A stretch of 64,000 nucleotides of DNA from Oscillospiraceae bacterium. Lineage in GTDB: Bacteria > Bacillota > Clostridia > Oscillospirales > Oscillospiraceae. The notes under the pieces are model-generated. The model did not search any database, had not been told where the DNA came from, and saw only the letters and a list, made by a program, of their open reading frames with translations. A program made the position numbers and the translations under genes. The DNA lies in the NCBI GenBank assembly GCA_015068455.1, contig SVKO01000005.1, positions 62,001 through 126,000 of the forward strand, given 5' to 3'. This document shows, in pieces, positions 8,592 to 17,389 of the stretch; position 1 is the first letter of the stretch, and the number at the start of each line of letters is the position of its first letter.

Positions 8592-8628
8592 TTGCGCCGG
8601 AAATACTGCTTTCCGGCGCAATTCTTTA
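8592..8628. terminator. Bidirectional terminator between hydE and cotJC
   Basis: TTGCGCCGGAAA (8592-8603) pairs perfectly with TTTCCGGCGCAA (8610-8621) around a 6-nt loop. A-rich sequence lies on the left and TTCTTT on the right, so it can end both convergent genes. Confidence 0.85.
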
Positions 8629-9222
8629 CTGGTCAAACGAGGGATTCATACAGTAGACGTTCTTCTGGTTCAGCTTTTCGCGCAGCTTTTCGATGGCCTC
8701 GCCGAAGCGCTGGAAGTGGACGACCTCCCGCTCCCGCAGGAACTTGATCACGTCGTTGACGTCAGGATCGTCCGACAGGCGCAGGATGTTGTCGTAGGTG
8801 ACCCGCGCCTTCTGCTCCGCGGCCAGATCCTCGGTGAGATCCGCGATGGGATCGCCCTTGACCTGCATGGACGCGGCGCTCCAGGGGAAGCCGGAGGCGG
8901 CGGTGGGGTAGACCCCCGCGGTGTGATCCACGAAATACGGCGCAAATGCCGGATCCCGGTACTGGTTATCCTTGAGATTGCGGGTGAGCTGGTGAACAAT
9001 GGCGCCGATCATCTCCAGATGACCCAGCTCCTCGGTGCCGATGTCCGTCAACAGCCCCTTTTGCTCCGGATAGGGCATGGAATACCGCTGGGAAAGATAG
9101 CGCAGGGAAGCGCCGAGTTCTCCGTCCGGGCCGCCGTACTGAGAAATGATGATGGAAGCCAGGCGCGGATTCGGCTTGTCGATCTTCACCGGATACTGCA
9201 GAGATTTTTTGTAGATAAACAT
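8626..9222 (-). CDS. cotJC: Spore coat CotJC, manganese-catalase family
   Basis: Ferritin-like manganese catalase homologue of 198 aa found in the inner spore coat. Metal ligands of the four-helix bundle are recognisable in GTEELGHLEMIGAIVHQL (Glu and His) and, further on, LAAEQKARVTYDNIL and REREVVHFQRFGEA. The start at 9222 is one base past the preceding stop, with GGGGAGG 8 nt upstream. It is expressed in the mother cell in Bacillus; here it is co-transcribed with the fused cotJA-cotJB gene. Confidence 0.93.
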   Translation of the reverse strand: MFIYKKSLQYPVKIDKPNPRLASIIISQYGGPDGELGASLRYLSQRYSMPYPEQKGLLTDIGTEELGHLEMIGAIVHQLTRNLKDNQYRDPAFAPYFVDHTAGVYPTAASGFPWSAASMQVKGDPIADLTEDLAAEQKARVTYDNILRLSDDPDVNDVIKFLREREVVHFQRFGEAIEKLREKLNQKNVYCMNPSFDQ

Positions 9223-9223
9223 A

Positions 9224-9670
9224 TTACGCCTCCCCGTTTTCCCGGTATTCCCACGGCCAGGGCCCGCGCAGCCATCGGAAATCTCCGTCTTGCACCGCGT
9301 CCATGTGGGTCAGAGGGCCGCATTTGCGTTCATAGGCCGCTTTTCCGGACTGATACAGCTCGATATAGGACTGCAGCAGTTCGGCGACCTCGCGGTCGTT
9401 GGGGTGGGTATCAAGATAGAGCGTCAGCTCCGTAATTGCGAAATTCAGCGCCATCAGTTCATTTTTCGGCGTGTCGCTTTTTTCCTTGGTGTTCACCATT
9501 CCCATGAAGGGAAGGTCGAGGCCGGGGAACAGGGTGCCCCGGATCAGGCCGCGTTTTGCCGTATATTGCTTCGGGTTCTCCTGCTGGAAGGGCACGTAGG
9601 GGTTTGCCAGCGGTGCGAATTCCGGCAGGACGCCCAGCATATCGCGTTTCGTTTGGTCGAGATCAGCCAA
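9224..9670 (-). CDS. CotJA-CotJB fusion spore coat protein
   Basis: The 148-aa protein joins two proteins that are normally separate. Residues about 15-50 match CotJA (NPYVPFQ, then RGTLFPGLDLPF). Residues about 67-148 match CotJB (LMALNFAITELTLYLDTHP, then KCGPLTHMD and the terminal RGPWPWEY). CotJA and CotJB are separate products of the cotJABC operon in Bacillus. The start is TTG at 9670-9668 behind a strong AGGAGGG. Fusion is seen directly: there is one uninterrupted frame and no internal ribosome site that I can recognise. Confidence 0.88.
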   Translation of the reverse strand: MADLDQTKRDMLGVLPEFAPLANPYVPFQQENPKQYTAKRGLIRGTLFPGLDLPFMGMVNTKEKSDTPKNELMALNFAITELTLYLDTHPNDREVAELLQSYIELYQSGKAAYERKCGPLTHMDAVQDGDFRWLRGPWPWEYRENGEA

Positions 9671-9743
9671 ACAGATCCCTCCTTGCGTGAATTCGAGCAG
9701 TCGCTCTGCGTCATCTTATGCCGCGCCGTTTCGACAGGTTCTG

Positions 9744-9775
9744 ATCGTATGATTCTGAGCGCAGGGGCATAGGAT
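9744..9775. promoter_or_regulatory. Possible overlapping divergent sporulation promoters
   Basis: On the minus strand CATACGAT (9751-9744) resembles the sigma-E/sigma-K -10 element and would drive the cotJ pair. On the plus strand CATAGGAT (9768-9775), 14 nt after GTATGAT, resembles a sigma-E promoter for cwlD. No good sigma-A promoter is visible for either gene. The -35 elements are weak, so this rests mainly on gene function. Confidence 0.35.
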
Positions 9776-9793
9776 TTCGCGAGGTGGTTATTC

Positions 9794-10507
9794 ATGGAGC
9801 CGATCCGCCGCAATGCGGTATTCTATCTTGCCGCCATTGTGTTTTTTACCCTGCTTGCTCTGCTGACTGCGCAGTACGTTCACAGGGAAGCTGCCGTCAG
9901 CGCCCGGGGCAGCGCGCCCCTGGTCTATATCGATCCGGGTCACGGCGGCGAGGACGGCGGCGCCGTGTCCGTGTCCGGCGCAAAGGAAAGCGCGCTCAAT
10001 CTGGCTGTGTCGCTTCGCGTGAGGGATCTACTGCGCTTCTGCGGCGTGCGCACAGCCATGACAAGGGAAGGGGACTATGCGCTGTATGAAGAGGGGAGCG
10101 CCACCTTTTCTCAGAAAAAGACTTCCGATCTGCGAAGGCGCGTTGCGCTTTTGCGTGAACACCCGGATGCGATCCTTTTAAGCATTCATCAGAACAAGTT
10201 TCCCGAGGCAAAGTATCGAGGCGCACAGGCTTTTTACAAAAATACGCCGGACAGTGCGCTCCTTGCAGAAGCCATTCAGGATTCTCTGCGGCGCGGCATT
10301 GACCCGAGGAATCACCGGAAACCAAAGCAGGCTGAGGGAATTTATCTTTTGGAGAAGATCGATAATCCGGCTGTGCTGCTTGAGTGCGGTTTTCTGTCCA
10401 ATCCCGAGGAGGAGGCGCTGCTTCGAACGGAGGGCTATCAGAAAAAGCTTGTCTGCGCCGTATGTGCCGGTTTGATAAACGGGATCGGCCGGGAGACCCT
10501 ATTGTAA
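9794..10507 (+). CDS. cwlD: N-acetylmuramoyl-L-alanine amidase CwlD
   Basis: Zinc amidase that removes the peptide from muramic acid so that muramic lactam can form in spore cortex. The 237-aa protein has one N-terminal membrane segment (residues 8-27) and an Amidase_3 domain. The zinc ligands are in IDPGHGGEDGGA, a Glu follows in the SAKES region, SIHQNKF carries the second His, and ECGFLSNPEEE the catalytic Glu. The ATG follows GAGGTGG. It sits next to spore coat genes and diverges from them. Confidence 0.9.
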   Translation: MEPIRRNAVFYLAAIVFFTLLALLTAQYVHREAAVSARGSAPLVYIDPGHGGEDGGAVSVSGAKESALNLAVSLRVRDLLRFCGVRTAMTREGDYALYEEGSATFSQKKTSDLRRRVALLREHPDAILLSIHQNKFPEAKYRGAQAFYKNTPDSALLAEAIQDSLRRGIDPRNHRKPKQAEGIYLLEKIDNPAVLLECGFLSNPEEEALLRTEGYQKKLVCAVCAGLINGIGRETLL

Positions 10508-10529
10508 TCGGAAAAAAAGATGGTATAAT
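10502..10529 (+). promoter_or_regulatory. sigma-A promoter of radA
   Basis: TTGTAA (10502-10507, overlapping the cwlD stop), 16 bp spacer, TATAAT (10524-10529) with an extended TG at 10521-10522. It leads to radA 31 nt downstream. Confidence 0.7.
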
Positions 10530-10559
10530 AAAGAAAAACGAGATTTTTGGGAGCAATCG

Positions 10560-11912
10560 ATGAAAAAAACGAAGACAAGCTATTACTGCACGGCCTGCGG
10601 CAACGAAACGCCCCAGTGGTACGGCAAATGCCCCGCCTGCGGCGCCTGGGGCACCGTGGAGGAGCATGTGCAGGCCGCTGCGCCCGCGCCGGGCAGAGCT
10701 GTAGCCGCGTCCCGCGAACCGAAAAAGCTTTCCCAGGTCATGGGCGGCGATGAGATCCGGTTTTCCACCGGCATCGGCGAACTCGACCGGGTGCTGGGCG
10801 GCGGCGCTGTGCTGGGTTCGCTGGTGCTGATCAGCGGTGCGCCCGGCATCGGAAAATCGACGCTTTTGTTGCAGATTTGCAGCGAATTATGCCGTTTTCG
10901 CAGCGTTTTATATGTTTCCGGTGAGGAAAGTGAGAAACAGCTCAAGATGCGCGCCATGCGTCTCGGACTGAATTCTGACGCGCTGATGGTGCTTGCAGAG
11001 ACCAATCTGAGCCAGGTTTTGACCATTGCAGGGGAGAAGAAGCCCGATATCCTGATCGTGGACTCTGTTCAAACGATTTACCTGGAAGAGAACAGCTCCG
11101 CGCCAGGCAGCATCTCCCAGGTGAAGGACTGCACCATGGCCCTTTTGCAGCTGTGCAAATCCACCGGGATCACCGTATTTGTGGTTGGCCACGTGAACAA
11201 AGAGGGCGCCATCGCGGGCCCGAAGGTGCTCGAGCACATGGTGGACTGCGTGCTGTATTTTGAAGGGGAGAAGCAGACCAGCTTCCGGCTGCTGCGCTCT
11301 GCCAAAAACCGCTTCGGCTCGACCAATGAGATCGGGGTTTTTGAGATGTGCGATACGGGTCTGCGGGAGGTGCCGAATCCTTCGCAGATGCTGCTTGCGG
11401 GCCGGCCTCTGGGCGCCCCGGGCACCTGCGTGGCATGCGCCATGGAGGGAACGCGTCCCGTTCTGGCAGAAGTTCAGGCGCTGGTAACAAAATCCAGCTT
11501 CCAGGTGCCGCGCAGGACCGTCAACGGATTTGATTATAACCGGGCGACGCTGCTGATGGCGGTGGCGGAGAAGCGTGGAGGCATCAAGCTGGGATTGTGC
11601 GACGCTTACCTGAATGTGATCGGCGGTCTTTATCTGGATGAGCCTGCGTCAGATCTTCCGGTCATTCTGGCAATCGTTTCCAGTTATCTGGACAAGCCCA
11701 TCGGACAGGAGATCTGCGCCATCGGTGAGGTCGGTCTGACAGGGGAGGTACGGTCGGTATCCAATCTGCCGCAGAGACTGAGCGAGCTGCAGCGGCTTGG
11801 TTTCAAAAAGGTGATATTGCCGCGCCACGGTACCGCAGGACTGATTGCGCCGGATGGAATGGAATTATACCGTGTGCGAACGATCCGTGAAGCCATGGAG
11901 GTTGTATTCTGA
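10560..11912 (+). CDS. radA: DNA repair protein RadA/Sms
   Basis: RecA-like ATPase that promotes branch migration in recombinational repair. The 450-aa protein starts with a C4 zinc finger (CTACGNE, then CPACGAWG). It follows with Walker A GAPGIGKST (near residue 96), the RadA-specific KNRFGSTNEIG, and a C-terminal Lon-protease-like domain that lacks protease function in this family. The ATG at 10560 follows GGGAGC. Own promoter and own terminator indicate a monocistronic unit. Confidence 0.97.
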   Translation: MKKTKTSYYCTACGNETPQWYGKCPACGAWGTVEEHVQAAAPAPGRAVAASREPKKLSQVMGGDEIRFSTGIGELDRVLGGGAVLGSLVLISGAPGIGKSTLLLQICSELCRFRSVLYVSGEESEKQLKMRAMRLGLNSDALMVLAETNLSQVLTIAGEKKPDILIVDSVQTIYLEENSSAPGSISQVKDCTMALLQLCKSTGITVFVVGHVNKEGAIAGPKVLEHMVDCVLYFEGEKQTSFRLLRSAKNRFGSTNEIGVFEMCDTGLREVPNPSQMLLAGRPLGAPGTCVACAMEGTRPVLAEVQALVTKSSFQVPRRTVNGFDYNRATLLMAVAEKRGGIKLGLCDAYLNVIGGLYLDEPASDLPVILAIVSSYLDKPIGQEICAIGEVGLTGEVRSVSNLPQRLSELQRLGFKKVILPRHGTAGLIAPDGMELYRVRTIREAMEVVF

Positions 11913-11914
11913 GC

Positions 11915-11954
11915 AAACGCAGATCCGGAATCTTATCCGGGTCTGCGTTTTTTT
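11915..11954 (+). terminator. Intrinsic terminator of radA
   Basis: AACGCAGATCCGGA pairs with TCCGGGTCTGCGTT (one G-T pair) and is followed by seven T, starting 2 nt after the radA stop. Confidence 0.9.
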
Positions 11955-12028
11955 GGCCCGGCGGAAGCAGAGGGGAGACACTGCCGGTGATCCCGCATTT
12001 AAAGCTCATTTTTTGCCCATGGACGCAT

Positions 12029-12062
12029 CCAACGCAACAAAATAAAAATTTTGTTGCGTTGG
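12029..12062. repeat. Perfect 15-bp inverted repeat overlapping a promoter
   Basis: CCAACGCAACAAAAT (12029-12043) and its exact complement (12048-12062) are separated by AAAA. There is no T-run on either side, so it is not an ordinary intrinsic terminator. Its right arm contains the -35 element of the following gene, which makes an operator plausible. Apart from it, the radA terminator and the promoter, I see nothing in the interval 11955-12193. Confidence 0.7.
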
Positions 12063-12082
12063 GAGTGGAGTTATGCTATAAT
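12054..12082 (+). promoter_or_regulatory. sigma-A promoter of the Xer-type recombinase gene
   Basis: TTGCGT (12054-12059), 17 bp spacer, TATAAT (12077-12082). The -35 lies inside the right arm of the inverted repeat. The leader to the chosen start is about 105 nt. Confidence 0.65.
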
Positions 12083-12193
12083 ATGGACGTGAACCGGGCA
12101 AATGCGCCTTTGGGCGCGGTTTTGGGCCGCTTCTGATGTTTCTGCGCCCTGCCGCCCGATTTCAGCAATACTGTGATTGTGAGGTGCTTTTCC

Positions 12194-13189
12194 GTGCAGG
12201 TCGATCGCGACTGTCCGCAGATTCTGCGTGAATTCCTTTCCTATCATGAGACCATCAAAGGTCAATCAAAAAAAACTGTGGCGGAGTATTATCTGGATCT
12301 GCGCATGTTCCTGCGCTTTGTGGTGCTCATTAAAAATGAAATGCCCTATGATACGGATCTTGATACCGTTTCTATCAAAAACGTCGATACGGATCTTTTG
12401 TCCCGTGTGACGGTCAATGACATTTATGATTTTTTGTCCTATCTTGCAAACGATCGTCCCAGGCATCCAGACGCCCGGGATCACGGCATCGGCTCCGCCG
12501 CCCGGGCGCGCAAATTATCCGCCATCAAATCATTCTACAAATACTTAACGGTTAGAACCAAGCAACTGCAGGAAAATCCTGTCAAAGATATGGAATACCC
12601 GAAACTGCGCCGTTCTTTGCCGCGATATCTGACGCTGGAGCAGTCCCAGCGGCTCCTGCAGGCTGTCAAGGGTCCGAATGCGACCCGGGATCTCGCGATC
12701 CTGATGATCTTTCTGAGCTGCGGTATCCGCATCAGTGAGCTCGTGGGGCTGAATCTGTCCGATGTGTATGACGATCGCATCCGCGTCGTCGGAAAAGGCA
12801 ACAAAGAACGAATCGTTTTCCTCGGTGCAGCCTGCGCCAGAGCCATTGAGGACTATCTTCCCATCCGGAAAAAGACGGTTTTAACCGATAACAACGCCCT
12901 GTTCGGCAGCCGGGACCGCAACCGGATCAGCGTATCCGCCGTCCATCGGCTTGTAAAAAAGCATTTACTTGCCGCCGGACTGGACGCCAGCCAGTTCTCC
13001 GCCCATAAGCTCCGCCACACCGCGGCCACCATGATGCTCTCCGGCGGCGTGGACGTCAAAACAGTCCAGGAGGTTCTGGGACACGAAAACCTGAATACCA
13101 CGCAGATTTACACGCACATCGAAAATACCGAGCTTCGTCTGGCCGCTCAGGCCAATCCGATATCGCATATAGATCTGGATAAAAAATAA
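12194..13189 (+). CDS. Tyrosine recombinase, XerC/XerD type
   Basis: Site-specific recombinase of 331 aa with an N-terminal SAM-like domain and a C-terminal catalytic domain. All catalytic residues are visible: Arg in CGIRISEL, Lys in GKGNKER, HKLRH, His in LGHENL and Tyr in QIYTHI. I choose GTG at 12194 because GAGGTG lies 7 nt upstream; GTG codons at 12173 and 12179 have no such site. It is about 35 residues longer than XerD encoded at 23.0 kb, with an extended linker near residues 85-115. No mobile-element partners are adjacent, so a chromosomal XerC-like role is likely. Confidence 0.85.
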   Translation: MQVDRDCPQILREFLSYHETIKGQSKKTVAEYYLDLRMFLRFVVLIKNEMPYDTDLDTVSIKNVDTDLLSRVTVNDIYDFLSYLANDRPRHPDARDHGIGSAARARKLSAIKSFYKYLTVRTKQLQENPVKDMEYPKLRRSLPRYLTLEQSQRLLQAVKGPNATRDLAILMIFLSCGIRISELVGLNLSDVYDDRIRVVGKGNKERIVFLGAACARAIEDYLPIRKKTVLTDNNALFGSRDRNRISVSAVHRLVKKHLLAAGLDASQFSAHKLRHTAATMMLSGGVDVKTVQEVLGHENLNTTQIYTHIENTELRLAAQANPISHIDLDKK

Positions 13190-13236
13190 AAAAACAGCCG
13201 GAAAACAGGTCGATCCCCTGCTTTTCGGCTGTTTTT
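13190..13236. terminator. Bidirectional terminator between recombinase gene and hisJ
   Basis: AAAAACAGCCG with AAAACAGG pairs with CCTG and TTTTCGGCTGTTTTT, giving a long stem with one bulge, A-rich on the left and T-rich on the right. It serves both convergent units. Confidence 0.8.
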
Positions 13237-13241
13237 GATTA

Positions 13242-14066
13242 TTATTCGATTTCAGAAATCGAAATTGGATAAAAACCGGATTTATTCAGCTGATAAATCG
13301 TTCTAAAACCGCAATTTTCAGCGATTTCAAGCATTTCTTTGAAGAAAAAGCTGACACCTTCCGCGCTGTGAGCGTCGGAGCTCAGAAGGATCTTGCCGTC
13401 CAACTCCCGCAGGCGGCGCAGGAGATCCTCCGCGGGGTATGGGCTTGTACGATATCCCCGGGAGATCGCCCCGGAATTGAGCTCAAATATTTTTCCTGCC
13501 TTGACCAGCAGCTCCATGGCCGCATGGGCGGCGTCCCGGAAGCGTCTGCTCCCGGCATCGTACAGGCCGCACCGTTCATCAAATTTCGTAAGCAGATCAA
13601 AATGGCCGACGATATCGACCTCAGGATTCTCCGCGATCGCCCGATACTGGGAAAAATAGGCCTCCGCCGCCGCGTCTGCGTCGCCGTCAAAGTATCGCAT
13701 GATGCCCTTTCTGGCGATTTCGGCGGTATTATCCACACTGAACAGACCATTCGGCGCAGCCGTGGAGTGCAGCGAACCGATGACATAGTCAAAGCCGGAC
13801 AGCTCCACCTTTGAGCACAGATCAAATTCGATCCCGCAGAACACTTCGATCTGATCGCAGTACGCCTGCTTCAGCCGGCGTGCCTCGCGTATAAACCGCG
13901 GCAGATCCTCGGGCCGGGCGGTCCAGTCGTATTCTCCGTCGATGGGACTGTGAATGCTCAGACCGATGGCGGACAGCCCGCGGCCAACGGCCGCGTTGAC
14001 CATCTGCTCCAGACTTGCCCGTCCGTCGTCGAAACGGCTGTGGGTGTGCAGATCCTGGAGTTTCAT
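13242..14066 (-). CDS. hisJ: Histidinol-phosphatase, PHP family
   Basis: Dephosphorylates histidinol phosphate to histidinol. The 274-aa PHP-domain protein has [11 protein letters not shown] (metal ligands near residue 7-9), GIEFDL, IGSLHS, VGHFDL and SSDAHSAEG. Last gene of the his operon; its ATG overlaps the hisIE stop. PHP phosphatases of this size are the usual Firmicute solution, unrelated to the HAD-type domain of E. coli HisB. Confidence 0.9.
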   Translation of the reverse strand: MKLQDLHTHSRFDDGRASLEQMVNAAVGRGLSAIGLSIHSPIDGEYDWTARPEDLPRFIREARRLKQAYCDQIEVFCGIEFDLCSKVELSGFDYVIGSLHSTAAPNGLFSVDNTAEIARKGIMRYFDGDADAAAEAYFSQYRAIAENPEVDIVGHFDLLTKFDERCGLYDAGSRRFRDAAHAAMELLVKAGKIFELNSGAISRGYRTSPYPAEDLLRRLRELDGKILLSSDAHSAEGVSFFFKEMLEIAENCGFRTIYQLNKSGFYPISISEIE

Positions 14067-14713
14067 TTTACCATTTTCTCCTGCTTGACCTTTTTGTCAA
14101 TAACGTGACGTCCGGCCATTTCCTTCTTGATATCGTCCAGGGTGATGCCCATTTCCAGCATCAGAACCATGGTGTGGTACATGAGATCGCCGATCTCATA
14201 GATCGTATTTGCCTTGTCGTTGTCCTTGGCGGAGATGATGACCTCCGTGGACTCCTCGCCGACCTTTTTCAGGATCTTGTCCAGGCCCTTGGCAAACAGA
14301 TAGGACGTATACGAGCCCTCCTTGGGCGCGTTTTTTCTGCCCTCGAGCATCTGCATCAGATCCTCGTAGGCAAAGCCCGGCTGGGCGTCGCCCTCAAAAA
14401 TGACCTCATTGAAGCAGGAATCCGTGCCCTTGTGGCAGGCGGGGCCGTCCTTGCGCACCTCCACCACCAGCGCGTCGCGGTCGCAGTCGGCGGTGATGGA
14501 AACGATGTGCTGATAATTGCCGGAGGTCTCCCCTTTCAGCCAGAGCTCCCCCCTGCTGCGGCTCCAGAAGCAGGTCAGACCCTTTTCCATGGAGATTTGC
14601 AGGCTTTCTCTGTTCATATAAGCCAAAGTCAGAACTTTTTTGCTTTCTGTATCCACAATTATGGACGGAATAAGGCCGTTTTCATCATATTTTAAGGATT
14701 CAATATCAAACAT
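14063..14713 (-). CDS. hisI: Bifunctional phosphoribosyl-AMP cyclohydrolase / phosphoribosyl-ATP pyrophosphatase
   Basis: Steps two and three of histidine synthesis in one 216-aa chain (often called hisIE). Residues about 1-105 form the cyclohydrolase, with [28 protein letters not shown] and the zinc cysteines in [12 protein letters not shown]. Residues about 115-205 form the all-alpha pyrophosphohydrolase with [14 protein letters not shown]. The ATG at 14713 begins MFDIESLKY and overlaps hisF by 8 nt. A longer in-frame start would lie wholly within hisF. Confidence 0.95.
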   Translation of the reverse strand: MFDIESLKYDENGLIPSIIVDTESKKVLTLAYMNRESLQISMEKGLTCFWSRSRGELWLKGETSGNYQHIVSITADCDRDALVVEVRKDGPACHKGTDSCFNEVIFEGDAQPGFAYEDLMQMLEGRKNAPKEGSYTSYLFAKGLDKILKKVGEESTEVIISAKDNDKANTIYEIGDLMYHTMVLMLEMGITLDDIKKEMAGRHVIDKKVKQEKMVK

Positions 14714-15476
14714 GAGTTTCCCTCCTGACGTTGATGCCGTTTTTTGCAAGCATCGTTTTAAGCTCCGCGATAGATACCTCACCGAAGTGGAAGATGGATG
14801 CGGCAAGGCCGGCGTCCACCTTGGGAATGGACCGGAACAGGGTGACGAAGTCCTCCATGCAGCCGGCGCCGCCGGAGGCGATCACCGGCACGTCCACAAG
14901 CTCGCACACCGCGTCGAGCATTTCCAGATCAAAGCCCTGCTTGACGCCGTCGGTGTCGATGGAGTTGAGGACGATCTCCCCTGCTCCCCTGTCAACGCCC
15001 TGGGCGATCCAGCCGAGGGCCTCCATGCCGGTGTCCTCCCTGCCGCCCTTGGCAAACACGCGATACTCGCCGTTCACCCGCTTGACGTCGGCGGAAAGCA
15101 CCACGCACTGGCTGCCGTAGCGCTTGGCGGCCTCGTCGATGAGCTTCGGATTGCGGATGGCGCCGGAATTGACGCTCACCTTGTCCGCGCCGCACTTGAG
15201 CACCCGGTCGAAGTCGTCCAGGGTATTGATGCCGCCGCCCACGGTCAGCGGAATGAAAATCGTGGAAGCGGTGCGGGTCAGAATGTCGGTGAACAGGCGC
15301 CGGCCCTCCGCCGAGGCGGTGATATCATAAAACACCAGCTCGTCGGCTCCGGCGCGGGAATAGTAGCTCGCCAGCTCCACGGGGTCGGAAACGTCGTTCA
15401 GCCCTAAAAAGTTGACGCCCTTGACCACCCGGCCGTCCTTGACATCCAGACACGGGATGATTCTTTTTGTGATCAT
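14706..15476 (-). CDS. hisF: Imidazole glycerol phosphate synthase, cyclase subunit
   Basis: Uses ammonia from HisH to convert PRFAR to imidazole glycerol phosphate and AICAR. The 256-aa (beta-alpha)8 barrel has the catalytic Asp in [14 protein letters not shown] (residue 11) and the second in LSADVKR. Phosphate sites GGGINTLDD and SGGAG are present. ATGA-type overlap with hisA. Confidence 0.97.
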   Translation of the reverse strand: MITKRIIPCLDVKDGRVVKGVNFLGLNDVSDPVELASYYSRAGADELVFYDITASAEGRRLFTDILTRTASTIFIPLTVGGGINTLDDFDRVLKCGADKVSVNSGAIRNPKLIDEAAKRYGSQCVVLSADVKRVNGEYRVFAKGGREDTGMEALGWIAQGVDRGAGEIVLNSIDTDGVKQGFDLEMLDAVCELVDVPVIASGGAGCMEDFVTLFRSIPKVDAGLAASIFHFGEVSIAELKTMLAKNGINVRRETHV

Positions 15477-16183
15477 TTTGCCGCCTCCAATGCTTCGCGC
15501 AGGTCGATGGCGCCGGTATAGTACGCCTTTCCGATGATCGCACCGTAAAGATCAAGCCTGCGCAGTGCGATCACGTCCTCCAGGCTCGATACGCCGCCGG
15601 AGGCGACGATATCAATGGAAAAGTCCCTGGACAGCTGCTCGTACAGAGCGCGGTTCGTGCCGCGCATGGCCCCGTCGCGGGAGATATCGGTGCAGATCAC
15701 GGTCCGCACGCCGACGGACTGCAGCTTTTCAAAGAAGTCCTCGCAGCGGGTGTCGCTCAGCTCCGTCCAGCCGCGAATGGCCACAAAGCCGTCGCGCAGG
15801 TCCACGCCCACGGCGATTTTCTCGCCGTAACGCTCCACCATGCGGCACAGAAAGTCCCAGTTCGTAATGGCGGCGGTACCCAGGATCACCCGGGCCACGC
15901 CGGCGTCGAGATACTTTTTGACGGTATCCTCGCTGCGGATGCCGCCGCCGATCTCCACCTGCATGCCGGAGGCGGCCACCTCGGCCGCCACGGGATAATT
16001 GGGCGTATCGCCGGTCTTGGCGCCCTCCAGATCCACCATATGGATCCAGTTCGCGCCGGCGGCGCGGAAATCCTCCGCCACAGAAGCGGGATTTTCGTTA
16101 TAAACGGTCATTTGTTTGTAGTCGCCCTGGTAGAGGCGCACCGCCTTGCGGCCAAATAAATCAATTGCCGGTAACAGGATCAT
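15473..16183 (-). CDS. hisA: ProFAR isomerase
   Basis: Isomerises ProFAR to PRFAR. The 236-aa barrel opens with LLPAIDLFGRKAVRLYQGDY, carrying the N-terminal catalytic Asp (residue 8), and has ICTDISRDGAMRGTN with the second Asp. GGGIRSEDTV and ASGGVSSLEDV bind phosphates. Nine bases separate it from hisH. Confidence 0.97.
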   Translation of the reverse strand: MILLPAIDLFGRKAVRLYQGDYKQMTVYNENPASVAEDFRAAGANWIHMVDLEGAKTGDTPNYPVAAEVAASGMQVEIGGGIRSEDTVKKYLDAGVARVILGTAAITNWDFLCRMVERYGEKIAVGVDLRDGFVAIRGWTELSDTRCEDFFEKLQSVGVRTVICTDISRDGAMRGTNRALYEQLSRDFSIDIVASGGVSSLEDVIALRRLDLYGAIIGKAYYTGAIDLREALEAAK

Positions 16184-16192
16184 ACAAAGTCC

Positions 16193-16801
16193 TCACAGTT
16201 CGCAGAATGCGCGCAGAATGTCGAGCCCCACTTCCCCGCTCTTTTCCGGGTGGAACTGGCAGCCCATCACGTTGTCCTTTGCCACGGCCGCTGTCAGCTC
16301 CGCGCCGTATTCCGTGGTGGCAAGCAGGCTGTCGTCACAGTCCGCCGCGTAGTAGCTGTGGACAAAATACACGTGGTTGCCCTCGCGGGTGTTTTTCAGC
16401 AGGGGGTGCTTCGCACGAATATGCAGGGCGTTCCAGCCAATCTGGGGCACCTTGAGATCGTCCGGGATCACGCCGCGCATGGGCACGACCTTGCCGCGCA
16501 GCAGGCCCAGGCCCTCATGCTCGCCGAATTCAAAGCTTTTTTCAAATAAGAGCTGCATGCCCAGGCAGATGCCCAAAAGAGGCGTACCGGCCCTGGCCGC
16601 GCCCACAACCGCGTCCGCCAGGCCGCTGTTGCGCAGCTTGCGGGCGGCGTCTTCAAAAGCGCCCACGCCGGGCAGGATGATTTTATCCGCCCCGGCGATC
16701 TCGGCCGCGTCCGCGCTGACCTTTGCCTCGGCGCCGATCATGGCGAAGGAGCTTTTCAGGGAAAAGAGGTTGCCCACGCCGTAGTCCACAATGGCGATCA
16801 T
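16193..16801 (-). CDS. hisH: Imidazole glycerol phosphate synthase, glutamine amidotransferase subunit
   Basis: Class I glutaminase of 202 aa that feeds ammonia to HisF. GICLGMQLLF contains the nucleophilic Cys, and VYFVHSYY with QFHPEKSG supplies the His and Glu of the triad. The start overlaps the hisB stop by 4 nt. The order hisB-H-A-F-I is the standard one. Confidence 0.96.
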   Translation of the reverse strand: MIAIVDYGVGNLFSLKSSFAMIGAEAKVSADAAEIAGADKIILPGVGAFEDAARKLRNSGLADAVVGAARAGTPLLGICLGMQLLFEKSFEFGEHEGLGLLRGKVVPMRGVIPDDLKVPQIGWNALHIRAKHPLLKNTREGNHVYFVHSYYAADCDDSLLATTEYGAELTAAVAKDNVMGCQFHPEKSGEVGLDILRAFCEL

Positions 16802-17388
16802 GACAGCAGCCCCTTCGTGGACGGGATCTCGTCGGCAAAGGCCTCGTCGATCTTCACCGCGCTCGACAGCGCACGGCCCAGAGCCTTGAACATGGCCTCG
16901 ATGATGTGGTGGGTGTTCTCGCCGGCGAACATCTGGAAGTGCAGGCTGATCTCCGCCTTGCGCACGAAGCCCAGCAGGAATTCCTGCACCAGCTCGGTAT
17001 CGAAGGCGCCCACCTTCTGGCAGGGCAGGCTTACCTGATTGACCAGACAGGCGCGGCCGGACAGGTCAACGGCGCACAGGATCAGCGCCTCGTCCATGGG
17101 CAGGAGCATGGAGCCGTAGCGGACGATGCCGCGTTTGTCGCCCAGAGCTTCTGCAAAGGCCTGACCGAGGACAATTCCGATGTCCTCCACACTGTGATGA
17201 TCGTCCACATTCGTGTCGCCGTCGCACCTGACCGTCAAATCAAAGCGGCCGTGACGGGCAAAGAGCGTCAGCATGTGATCCAGGAAGCCCACGCCGGTGT
17301 CGATCTCGCTTTTGCCCGTGCCGTCAAGGCACAGCGACAGCGAGATATCGGTCTCGGCGGTGGTACGTTTGATCTCGGATTTGCGCAT
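16798..17388 (-). CDS. hisB: Imidazoleglycerol-phosphate dehydratase
   Basis: Manganese enzyme converting IGP to imidazole acetol phosphate. The 196-aa monofunctional form has the two metal motifs DDHHSVEDIGI (about 66-76) and HHIIEAMFKALGRAL near the C-terminus, and GFLDHMLTLFARHG near the N-terminus. There is no phosphatase domain; that activity is supplied by HisJ at the end of the operon. Confidence 0.97.
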   Translation of the reverse strand: MRKSEIKRTTAETDISLSLCLDGTGKSEIDTGVGFLDHMLTLFARHGRFDLTVRCDGDTNVDDHHSVEDIGIVLGQAFAEALGDKRGIVRYGSMLLPMDEALILCAVDLSGRACLVNQVSLPCQKVGAFDTELVQEFLLGFVRKAEISLHFQMFAGENTHHIIEAMFKALGRALSSAVKIDEAFADEIPSTKGLLS

Positions 17389-17389
17389 A

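Noticed and set aside
12194-13189. Integrase of an integrated element
   Set aside because: No attachment-site repeats, excisionase or cargo genes lie nearby; flanks are housekeeping genes with ordinary terminators.
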